From Erinaceus europaeus (Eukaryota; Chordata; Mammalia; Eulipotyphla; Erinaceidae): a DNA stretch of 64,000 nt. Positions 55,385 to 64,000 of this stretch are shown here, piece after piece. The stretch spans positions 71,240,609 through 71,304,608 of the forward strand of contig NC_080175.1 of the NCBI RefSeq assembly GCF_950295315.1, given 5' to 3'. A program made the translations under genes and the position numbers. Position 1 is the first letter of the stretch; each line of letters begins with the position of its first letter. Under the pieces are notes generated by a model, which saw nothing but the letters and a program-made list of their open reading frames with translations, had not been told where the DNA came from and made no database searches.

Positions 55385-55500
55385 GTTTTTCACCAGAGTA
55401 TTGTGCAACTTTGGCTTATGGTGGGACTGAGATTGAACATGAGACATTAGAACCTAAGGCATAAAAGTTTTTGCAGAACCATTATATTATCTCCACAACT
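55385..55500 (-). mobile_element. SINE-D copy
   Basis: Reverse order: caccagagtattgtgcaact, ttggcttatggtgggactga, gattgaacatgagacatt, aaccattatattatctcc. Confidence 0.68.
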
Positions 55501-55504
55501 CCTT

Positions 55505-56045
55505 CCTTTCCTTTTGTTTGTTTTATTTTGCTCTATTTATTTATTTATTTAATTTTATTAGCCACCTCTAGCTGACACTAATTACCTTCATGTCACAAAT
55601 GCTCCCTGTTTTTTTTGGTGTGTCCTTGCCTGTAATTCAGTAGGGTATTATCCCTGAGGTCATGGATTAAAAGGTCCTAAATTCCCACTGCTCACAGCCA
55701 GCACTGTGTGTCGCCTTGGCCACTGCTGAGCATACAGGGAACACGGTGCCTTGGCTCTAAATTCTTTGTGCTTGGTTTGGTTTCCGTTCCACACCTCTTC
55801 TCCCCCAACCATAAGTGCGAGCACCCACTGAGGCTATGGTGTTCCTGTGGATGCCTCAGCTGTAGTTGGTGAATTTTGTTAAGTGTGATAGCTGTTTTGG
55901 GAAAGATTCTGACCTGGTTGCTGTTACTCCATGGCGGCACCTCCCTGGAGTCTTCCCTATATTCCTTCTTGTAATATTTTCACTCTTCAATTTCCAGAAA
56001 TCTAAGAATCAAGCACATATGTGCTTTCTCAACTGTAAAGAGACT
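55505..56045. other. GC-richer block of unknown origin
   Basis: 55,680-55,960 is richer in GC than its surroundings and has ccatggcggcacctccctgg near 55,930. It could be an antisense L1 5' UTR or old LTR; neither could be shown, and no convincing coding frame is present. Confidence 0.3.
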
Positions 56046-56046
56046 T

Positions 56047-56322
56047 TCTGGGAGCCAGGTGGCAGTGTACTCAGTTAAAAGTACACAGTATCAAGTGCAA
56101 GGACCCAGGTTTGAGGCCCTGCTTCCCACCTGCAGGGGGCCTGTTTCAGGAGCAAGTGGTGAGGCAGCTTTGCAGGTGTCTATCCTTCTTTTCTTCTCTC
56201 CCCATCCTTTCTAAATTTCTCTGTACTATCAAATAAAAATTTGAAAGGAAAAAATGTCCTCTGGGAGTGGTGGATTCATAGTGCCAGCACTGAGCCCCAA
56301 AGATAATGCTGGTGACAGAGAA

Positions 56323-56354
<32 letters not shown>

Positions 56355-56355
56355 T
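56047..56355 (+). mobile_element. SINE copy with 3' extension and (GA)n end
   Basis: Forward copy: ggagccaggtggcagtgtac, caggtttgaggccctgcttc, extension gtcctctgggagtggtggat to gataatgctggtgacaga, then a GA microsatellite to 56,355. Confidence 0.82.
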
Positions 56356-56429
56356 CAGTCTTTCTGTGATCCTTATTTGTGCTTCTTGTCATAAACTTCA
56401 ATATATTACTCTGAGGAAAAAAAGGTAGG

Positions 56430-56610
56430 TTTAGATGGTGGCAAATATGGTAGAGTATACACATTACAGTATGCAAGGACCCAGGTTCAAGCCCCAAGTT
56501 ACCACCTGCACAGGGGATGCATCATAAACTGTGAACCTGTGTTGCAGGTGTCTCTCTATCTCCCCCTTCCCTTTCAACTCCCCTGTTCCTATCCAAAATA
56601 AATAAAAAAT
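56430..56610 (+). mobile_element. SINE-A copy, diverged
   Basis: agatggtggcaaatatggta, caggttcaagccccaagtt, gtgttgcaggtgtctctcta, A-rich tail. Confidence 0.78.
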
Positions 56611-56654
56611 ATATTAGAAAAAAAGTTTTAGCACATATTCTCCCCAGTCCTGCT

Positions 56655-56790
56655 TTCTTTTTTGGTAGAGACAAGGTGAAGAACACCACAGCACTGAAAC
56701 TTCATCCAATGCAGTGGATTTACCAGGCTCAAATCTGTGTTGTGCACATGGCAAAGCGGCAGACTAAGGGAGCTATCTCACTAGCTCCAT
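56655..56790 (-). mobile_element. SINE-C copy
   Basis: Reverse copy: ggtagagacaaggtgaagaa, caccacagcactgaaacttc, gggagctatctcactagctc. Confidence 0.7.
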
Positions 56791-57088
56791 TATATCCATT
56801 TAAGTGAGAAATATGACTTCTTGTTTGAATCTGTCTCGTAAAAGTTTTGCTGTTTAACATTATAACTACACTCCCTGAAACCTGTATACATCTGACTCCA
56901 TTTCAGGAGTAACTGAAGGGTTTCCTGCCTGACTAGTTTGTTCAGTGTTTGGGCAGCAGAGGAATTGGAATTGTTCACATCCATTTTTGCATACCTTTTG
57001 CCTGGCTAAAATAAAAAAGAAAGAAAGAGAGAGGGAAAGAAAGAAAGAAAAGACAAAAATGCCTGTATATATTAGAAAAGAATGAATG

Positions 57089-57297
57089 GGGGGTGCCAGT
57101 TGGTGGCACACTTGGTTGAATGCACATGTTACAATACAGAAGGACCCAGGTTCAAGCATCTGGTCCCCACCTGCAGAGGGAAAGCTTTGCAAGTGGTGAA
57201 GCAGTGCCACAGGTGTCCTCTGTCTCTTTCTGTATCACCACCTTCCTTCTAGATTTCTGGCTGTCCAGTAAACACATAAAGATAATTTTTTAAAAAA
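57089..57297 (+). mobile_element. SINE-A copy
   Basis: Forward copy: gccagttggtggcacacttg, caggttcaagcatctggtcc, gaagcagtgccacaggtgtc, tail ataaagataattttttaaaa. Confidence 0.86.
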
Positions 57298-57391
57298 GGA
57301 GTAAAGCCCAACATAGAGATTATTTAATTCTTTTTCATAGGATTTATATAAATTTAAAAAATCACATAAATTTTAGTGTGTATGTAAATTT

Positions 57392-57598
57392 TAAAAAATA
57401 ATTATTTTTATTTATTAGATAGAAACAGCCAGAAATCAATAGAGAAGGGGTGATAGGGAGAGAGACAGAGAGATACCTGCAACACTGTATCACCACTTGC
57501 AAAGCTTTCCCCCTGCAGGTGGGGACCAGGGGCTCAAACTTTTGTCCTTGACACTACAACATGTGGGCTCAACCAGGTGTGCCACCACCCGGCCCCTC
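57392..57598 (-). mobile_element. SINE-A copy
   Basis: Reverse copy: tttatttattagatagaaac, acctgcaacactgtatcacc, head caccacccggcccct. The 13-bp duplication tgtatgtaaattt lies at 57,379-57,391 and 57,599-57,611. Confidence 0.91.
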
Positions 57599-57611
57599 TG
57601 TATGTAAATTT

Positions 57612-58548
57612 ATATGTATAAATTCAGAGAAGTAAGCAAGTCGAAAGATAATTCATATTTATACAGTCAATTCCATTTTAACATATCACTTGATTCTATA
57701 TTTTGGTCCTTCCATATCATTGTGTCATTCTTTTCTTTTAGTACTTCTATAATCAAATTATTGATATCTGATCTTTCTCTTTTGTTGTGCCACAATACAT
57801 CTGGTGTTTTCCAATTCATGGCAAAGAGCAAGCAAGGAGAACTTTTGTTTCCAAACATTCAGTGTGTTAGGTCCTTCAGTGATAAATTTCCACAATACTA
57901 ATACGCATCAGATTCTTTGATTGTTGTCTTTAAATGAAAGAAACTTAGGTATAAATTTCTTATTATTTCATTTAACTTTAATGTTTTGTGGACAATTATC
58001 CAATAATTTTTCATTTCTTACTTTTATTCTGCTTCTCGTGGATTATTACTGACATTACTCCCAAAGTTCAGTCTCATTTTAGGATGATTACTTATATTTG
58101 ATGAACATGTATATATGTATGCATGTACTAATATAAAACAAATAATTTTTCTCTTTAAGGTCAAGCTCTTATTTCAGGAAAAGTTCCCTCTAATGTATTT
58201 TGAATTTATGTTCTCTTATTTATTTTTATATTCTTGTTTCAGTAACACAATTATGCATGGGTCAGAATTTATTTGCCTAGCCTTATATATCACTGCCTAC
58301 ATTTTTATATCTGCATTCTTTGTCCCTTAATATTTTCCTTGCTTCCTCTAGCTGGTTATTTATCTTCCATTTGTATCCTTTTATGTAACTCCTGATATGA
58401 CTATTTTCCTAATTATTCCCTGACCAACAGAGTCTTATCTGATTTTTTTGCTTTGTTTTATGACATTAATGTTTGTCCCCTGTCCTCTTTGTCTCCAGTT
58501 ATCATGGAGGGCTATTTGCATTTCTTTCCTTTGTTCTGTAAAATCAGT
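57612..58548. other. AT-rich sequence, no feature seen
   Basis: About 940 bp; open frames here are short and of chance composition. Confidence 0.45.
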
Positions 58549-58551
58549 AAT

Positions 58552-58802
58552 GTGGGCTGGGCAATGGTATACCTCCTTGGAGAATACATACATTATAATG
58601 CACAATGACCCTGTTTCCACCTGCAGGGTGGGGAAGCTTCATGAGTAGTGGTACAGTATTAGATCTATTTCTCTTTCTCTCTATCCACTCCCCAATTTCT
58701 CTTTGTCTCTATCAAAAAATAAAGAAAAAAAATGGCCACAGAAGCAGTGGATTTTGAATGTTGACACTGAACCCCCAAAACAATCTTAGTGGCAAAATAA
58801 AA
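58552..58802 (+). mobile_element. SINE copy with 3' extension
   Basis: gtgggctgggcaatggtata, gaccctgtttccacctgcag (B box partly deleted), extension gaagcagtggattttgaatg to aatcttagtggcaaa. Confidence 0.8.
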
Positions 58803-58804
58803 CT

Positions 58805-59370
58805 AGTAACTCATATATGTTGGTTTCTCAATTTATATTCTCAAATAGAAATTTTTAATTCCTCTAGATAAATTACATAATATTCAACATAAAACTATGA
58901 AGATAACTACAATTATTATGCTATATTTTTACAGGTGAATAAAACTACCTTATAACTTAGTCATATCTAAGGGTCTTTCTACTGGATTTTCTATTTGTTT
59001 AGTAATATAGTGGAAAGGAAAAAAGAATGAGCTGGTGTAGTCACAGTTTCATTTAGGCACTAAGGTGCAAGCTTTCTCATGTGAATTGTCATTTTCACTG
59101 AAGGTACATTTCTTCAATTTGGTACTTAGCACCTGAAAGCAAAAAAATCAAACACACAGGAAAACACACAGTAGATGTTCTCACTGTTTCAGTTTCTTGG
59201 CAGCTGTCTCTCCTTCATCCTTTTTCTGTTTCCATATGATACTGGTTCATAAATAAACAAAAAATAAATAAAAACCGTATGTCAGCTTGTTTCAAGGAAA
59301 CAAAGTGAAACTAGTAAAGGGGAAGGGTAAGGAGGAGAAATTCTGTATGTAGCCAAATCCAAACTTTCTT
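58805..59370. other. AT-rich sequence, no feature seen
   Basis: No gene or repeat recognised. Confidence 0.45.
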
Positions 59371-59374
59371 TAAA

Positions 59375-60062
59375 TTTTTTTATTATTGATTTAATAATAA
59401 TCAACAAGATTGTGGGATAAGAGGAGTACAATTCCAAACACCAGAGTTCTGTATCCCATTACCTCCGTTGGAAAGTTTCCTATTCTATTATTTTTAATAA
59501 ATCTTTTTTCCCCTTTTATTGCCCTTTTTTTTATTGCTGTCGTAATTATTGCTGTTGTTATTGGTGTTGTCGTTGTTGGATAGGACAGAAAGAAATGGAG
59601 AGAGGAGGGGAAGACAGAGAGGGGGACAGAAAGATACATACTTGCAGACCTGCTTCACCACTTGTTGGAGCCAGAGGCTCCAACTGGAATCCTTACACTG
59701 GTCCTTGCACTTGGCGCTATGTGTGCTTAACCCACTGCACTACCACCTGACACCTCCCCCCCATTCTTTATCCTTGTGGAGTGTGAACCAAAATTCTTAA
59801 TGGGGTACAGAAGGTGGGAGGTCTGGCTTCTGTAATTGATTCTCCACTGGACATGGGCATTGATAGGCAGATCCATACCCCAGCTTATTTCTATCTTTCC
59901 CTAGTGGAGTAGGGGAGGTGGGATTCCAGGACAGACTGGTGAGTCGTCTGGCCAGGGAAGTCAGGTTGGCATCATGGTAGCATCTGCAACTTGGTGGCTG
60001 AAAAACATCAAGATACAAAGCAGGAAAAATTGTTTAATAACCAGGAACCCAAAGGTAAGGCT
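59375..60062 (-). mobile_element. HCR copy split by a SINE-B
   Basis: Left part 59,375-59,490 carries the antisense L1-like terminus; the right part resumes at attctttatccttgtggag and runs to about 60,062. Confidence 0.8.
59493..59760 (-). mobile_element. SINE-B copy nested in HCR
   Basis: Reverse copy: ttttattgccctttttttta, gataggacagaaagaaatgg, acctgcttcaccacttgttg (part of the B-box region deleted), head ctaccacctgacacc. Confidence 0.86.
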
Positions 60063-60210
60063 ATATTATAGCAGATGAGACGCCAAACCAAGCAGAATCT
60101 TGTAAACTCTTTCCTTCACAGAAATAGGCCCCAGATTCCTAAATAGTGATGTGGAAGAGGTAGGAGAAGAAAAACAATGCTGTATTTTCGCATTGTAACA
60201 GTTTGACATG

Positions 60211-60463
60211 GGGAGCGGGCGGTAGCACATCAGGCTAAGTGCAGGTGGCAAGGACCAGCTCAAGGATCCTGGTTCTAGACCCTGGATCCCCTCCTGCAGG
60301 GCGCAGGGGTGGGGGGCGGCGCTTCACAAGCAGTGAAGCAGGTCTGCAGGTGTCTATCTTTCTCTCTCCCTTCTGTCTTGCCCTCCTCTCTCCATTTCTC
60401 TCTGTCCTATCTAACAACGATGACATCAATAACAACAATGATAATAACCACAACAATAAATAA
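60211..60463 (+). mobile_element. SINE-B copy
   Basis: Head ggagcgggcggtagcacatc, B box region cctggttctagaccctgg, gaagcaggtctgcaggtgtc and CAA-rich tail. Confidence 0.87.
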
Positions 60464-60464
60464 T

Positions 60465-61685
60465 TCCACATGTAATGTGATACAAAAATTTATGAACGTT
60501 ATTTTAATGGGAAAAGTGGGTTTTTTTTACACAGAAATAAAAGGTATAAAAATGTGAGGCAGTCATATTTTGAGTGAATGCAGCTTTGCTTTCTCATGAT
60601 ATTTGTATTTTAGGTGAGGAAGAGAGTTAACATCTGTTTTCTTTTTCATATATACTTAAAAGTCTGCATGAGTCCTGCCAGGAAGAATACAGGACAGTAG
60701 TCAGTCATAATTTAAGACTCAAGTATAATGAGAAAGGGAGAGATTACAGTTATGAAAATCATTTAAAGTCACTATGGCGACATCTATTTATAATGAACAT
60801 ATAACTGGTATGACCCTTGGATGTCTTATCTGTTTTTCCTGGTTATTGCAGAAGGTTTGTGACATTAAGCAGACCTGTGCTTGAATGAAATTGCTGAATC
60901 AGTTATGTTGTTTTAATAGCACATCTAGTGAACTGAACAATTGCCAGAGCGGGTTAGTTCCTTAGGAAAATGATAAATATTCATCTTAGACGAAGTCTTT
61001 GCACACAAGCAAAATCGAAAGATTTAGATTACTACCTGATATTTCAGGTCAGAAAATAAAATAAAATAGATGATTCGCTTGAGATATTCAGGTAATATGA
61101 ACCAAGGGAAATATGTTCTCTTGAATTATCTTGGTATTTTCTCTTATCCTCTATTTTAGATTCAGGTCAATTCAGCAAAGATCTGTCTATTCTACAAGCA
61201 TTTAACTGCAAATATTTTTTGGAGATAGAAAAGACCCAGAGAGATGAGAGTAGAAATGCAGTAAAAAGAGCTAATTTACTGAGCACACTAAGAATCTATA
61301 GGTATAAGCAACCCCACTTTATAGTCTTACATTTGTTTCTACTTTCTTCTAAAGGCCATTATTATTTTTTCTGCTATCCAGAGCAGAAATATGAGAACCA
61401 GAAAATTTCTGTAGTGAAACTAAGAAACTTATATTGAAATTATTAAGATTCAAGAACTGACAACGGACATTTAATATCAATAAATGAACAAGCCAGTTAT
61501 ATGTAGATGTGGATTAAAGAGTAATCCACACATTGGACAGATATTCAGTATGAGTTCATTACTCCAGCCTCTCCTAAGTTATGTAACTTTGAAAGATTAT
61601 TAATTTACTTATTTGCAGAAGGTGGGATCTTATGCATATACAATCTCACCACATGAAACTTCTTATTTTTGTTCAATGAGACACT
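60465..61685. other. AT-rich sequence, no feature seen
   Basis: 1.2 kb without recognised repeat or gene. Confidence 0.45.
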
Positions 61686-61689
61686 GAAA

Positions 61690-61825
61690 CAGAAAAGGAA
61701 AGGCAATATAGCAGTAGAGCACCCCTGGCCCATGCTGAGATGGCATGTGTGGTGCTGAGACTCGAACCTCGTCCATAAACAAAGCTAGGCATGCACTCTG
61801 CTTGCTGAGCAATCTTCCCAACATT
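61690..61825 (-). mobile_element. old tRNA-like SINE (D-like)
   Basis: tgtggtgctgagactcgaac, aagctaggcatgcactctgc and tgctgagcaatcttccc are the reverse order of an old SINE. Confidence 0.55.
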
Positions 61826-62051
61826 ATGTACAGCATCTACAATATTCTATTATTTTATGACAGTATTATTGAAAACTGTTTACATTTCATTAATGTATGA
61901 TTTTTGTGAGCAATATATCAGTTAATGTTGTTCCCTAGCTGTGTTATATTTTTTACATTTATTCTCACAGACAGTATGAATAGCAAATATCATAATGAAT
62001 AAATTGTGATTTTAGGTAAGTGTATTAAAAAAAGAATGATCTCAACAAGCC

Positions 62052-62052
<1 letters not shown>

Positions 62053-62104
<52 letters not shown>
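62053..62104. repeat. (AT)n microsatellite
   Basis: About 50 bp of uninterrupted alternating AT. Confidence 0.95.
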
Positions 62105-62106
<2 letters not shown>

Positions 62107-62218
62107 AAGAGAGAGAACCAGAGGGTTACTCTGACATATGCTATGCCAGGATTGAACTTAGGACCTCATGCTTGAACGTTCACTGAATTTATCCACTGTT
62201 TAATCTCTTGCACTGCTA
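62105..62218 (-). mobile_element. old SINE remnant (D-like)
   Basis: gagagaaccagagggttact, ccaggattgaacttaggacc, tcatgcttgaacgttcac in the reverse order of SINE-D, with the microsatellite at its tail side. Confidence 0.55.
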
Positions 62219-62313
62219 GATATGCAAATTTTAAGAAATTTAAAGTGGACATCATGGGCCTAGCGACAAATACTGTAGACTTCATGTGAGTTCTATCAAA
62301 ATGTATTACCCAA

Positions 62314-62602
62314 GGGGTGGGGTGGTCGAGCTTCAGGTTGAGCTCAAGGGCTGCCATGCTCAAGGACTTGAGTTTGAGTCCCCGCCCCCCATCTGCAGGT
62401 GGAATGTTCACAAGTAGTGAGTCAGGTCTATAGTATTTATCTTTCTCTCTTTCTCCTACACCCTTATCAGTATCTGTCTCTGTGTGTCTGGTTTTAAAAA
62501 AAGGAAAAAAATGACCATTGGAAATGGTACATTTGGAGTTCTGACACCAAGCCTCAGTGATAGCCCAGGAGGCAATAAAATAAATGAATAAATAAATAAG
62601 AC
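62314..62602 (+). mobile_element. SINE-A copy with 3' extension
   Basis: aaggggtggggtggtcgagc, cttgagtttgagtccccgcc, extension gaccattggaaatggtacat to gtgatagcccaggaggc, tail (aaat)n. Confidence 0.8.
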
Positions 62603-62604
62603 AT

Positions 62605-63180
62605 ATTACGTAACAAATGAATGCACATGAAGGAGTGGAGACCAAATGAATCTAGACATAGCTTACTTTCCCCTATTGTGTAATTGTTGTGCAGCTATTC
62701 CTATCTCTTTAACATCAATTGGTTATAGCCTTAGAAGCCACATGCAAGCAATTATCTGATTATAAACTCAAATTTATTGCTGATAGGGTTTTTATCATAA
62801 AACAAAACATTATAAAGAATCACTAATAGAAAAGGAGAGATATAAGTAACACATTCATCTGATAGTGATTCACAATAGTCCTTTCTCACCATGGCTATCA
62901 AATAAAATGGTTCCCATAAGCACACATATGGAACTTTTTTTTTTAACTTTGGTAAGTGATGTGGATGTTAGCGATAGATAAAAATCCCTTGAATAAATTT
63001 ATCTTACTTATCCACATGATGTTCTGGATGCATATTAAGTATGTTTTGTTTTATGTGTCTATTTTTAACACACACAAAATGTCAACGACAATATTACTCC
63101 TAACTAGATTAAGTTGTCTATCAAACAGTTTTGACAGACACAATGATTTTATTTTGAGAAAACTCAGTAGAAAACATGTA
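62605..63180. other. AT-rich sequence, no feature seen
   Basis: No gene or repeat recognised. Confidence 0.45.
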
Positions 63181-63308
63181 ACATTGGGGCTTGGTGGTGG
63201 TGCAATCAGTAAGTAAAGCACACACATTACCAAGGGCAAGAATGGTGGTTACAGTCCCCAGTGCCCACCAGCAGGGGGCGAGGGGAAATTTATCAGTGTT
63301 GGAGGAGG

Positions 63309-63873
63309 TTGCTACTGTCACGTATTTCTCCTCTTACAGAGAAATTCCTATCACCCTGGTTCCATGGCTGCCAGTTCTTAGCAACATCGCCCCACCAGAT
63401 ATTCGTTGGGATGCGGCATCATCTAAGTTCATTTCCCACGTCTACGCTCGACCGGACCTGCCAATATACGCGGATATCTTCGTCCACCCTGTCCAACGCT
63501 TGACGTCTCGTCACCCAATCTGGTCCCCTACACCTACACTGAACTTCTCTGTTCCAGACTCTTGGAAACAGAGTTGGCAGTCAGCTGAGGTAAAGAACAA
63601 ACACCTCATCACACACCCCTGCAAGCGTCAACCCGGCTTTGACCTAGCTCGTTATGATTGGGCCCTCCTCAATCGCATGGCCTGTGCGCCGCTATGTTCC
63701 ATCGCTGGGGAGCCAGAGACGACCTGAACTGCCCCTGCGGCTACAGACAGACTATGACCCACATAGTCAACCACTGTCACCTCTCCAGATTCAAAGGAGG
63801 TCTCGAAACTTTACATCAGACTCAACCTGACGCTGTTGACTGGCTACGGAAGAAGGGCAAACGCTAGAAGAAG
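63309..63873 (+). mobile_element. Vingi 3' end, 5'-truncated, nested in a SINE
   Basis: The 12-bp duplication tgttggaggagg at 63,297-63,308 and 63,874-63,885 bounds it. It ends with TAG and a GAA tail. Relative to the 10.7-kb copy, 13 bp are missing after cctcaatcgc, shifting the frame. Confidence 0.87.
63330..63867 (+). pseudogene. Vingi ORF fragment with frameshift
   Basis: The frame carries LPVLSNIAPPDIRWDAASSK and continues through SWKQSWQSAEVKNK to DWALLNR at about 63,675, closely matching the 0.7-kb copy. The 13-bp deletion then moves the rest (MFHRWGARDDLNCPCGYRQ through VDWLRKKGKR) to another frame. The zinc-knuckle-like motif is intact in that frame. The coding capacity is dead, both by truncation and by frameshift. 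Confidence 0.82.
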
Positions 63874-63943
63874 TGTTGGAGGAGGCTACAGAAGTCTCTT
63901 CTCTTGTTCTATGTCTCGCTGTCTCTGTAATAATAATTTAAAA

Positions 63944-64000
63944 AGGGGGTGGGAGAGTGGGTGGGTGGCACATTGCCTTAAGCTCACAAAGCACAGAAAC
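63944..64000 (+). mobile_element. SINE-A copy, cut by window end
   Basis: Head gggtgggtggcacattgcc followed by ttaagctcacaaagcacag; the rest lies outside the window. Confidence 0.65.

Larger units (their letters stand above)
63184..63935 (+). mobile_element. SINE-A copy split by Vingi
   Basis: Head and B-box part at 63,184-63,308 and the CT-rich end and A-tail at 63,886-63,935 form one diverged SINE interrupted by the Vingi insertion. Confidence 0.75.

Noticed and set aside
62166..62645. 159-codon open frame
   Set aside because: Antisense of a SINE-A copy plus flanking AT-rich DNA.
1..64000. Bacterial, phage or plasmid content
   Set aside because: No operon-like coding density, ribosome binding sites or bacterial genes; SINEs, L1 and LTRs show mammalian DNA.

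Overview
This window is vertebrate, almost certainly mammalian, nuclear DNA made nearly entirely of retrotransposons. I found no host protein-coding gene, rRNA gene or functional tRNA gene. The organism is probably a hedgehog (Erinaceidae). The reasons are: dozens of tRNA-derived SINEs with the head, B box and A-rich or CAA-rich tails typical of hedgehog SINEs; several copies of a non-LTR retrotransposon whose C-terminal protein matches the Ingi-related Vingi clade known from hedgehogs; mammalian L1 3' and 5' ends; a MaLR-type LTR; and two solo LTRs with 6-bp target duplications. The species call is inference from remembered repeat families.

Layout. 0-6 kb: a young 5'-truncated Vingi copy, L1 3' ends and a composite repeat called HCR here. 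6-20 kb: nested SINEs, a second Vingi 3' end, a long HCR copy with a perfect 112-bp tandem duplication, a solo LTR inside a SINE, and long pyrimidine microsatellites. 20-24 kb: a 1.5-kb HCR with a 15-bp target duplication, a 5' inversion and an internally deleted Vingi nested inside. 24-40 kb: a MaLR LTR, many SINEs, two HCR copies and a rearranged L1. 40-50 kb: three more HCR copies, one of which carries an isolated L1 5' UTR with its own target duplication. 50-64 kb: SINEs, a second internally deleted Vingi, a class II-type solo LTR, another HCR, and a Vingi copy inserted in a SINE at the right edge. The rest is AT-rich sequence that looks single-copy.

The most interesting item is in the two internally deleted Vingi copies (about 22,168 and 53,907). 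Both start at the same GGG, directly after the target duplication. Their first 70 nt can be folded by hand into the nested double pseudoknot of an HDV-like self-cleaving ribozyme: P1 of 7 bp, P2 of 5-6 bp, P3 of 3 bp with a 7-nt loop, P4, and a CUGA J4/2 with a candidate catalytic C. An ATG follows 21 nt after the ribozyme, and the copies then jump to the Vingi 3' end. This is the same layout as the trypanosome ingi/RIME pair. Also worth noting are a tRNA-Gly-like 34-bp half inside one solo LTR and a tail-less retrotransposed L1 5' UTR.

SINE groups used below: A = tRNA-headed, A-rich tail; B = tRNA-headed, CAA-rich 3' part; C and D = older, more diverged tRNA-like families. All family names are mine except Vingi, L1 and MaLR.
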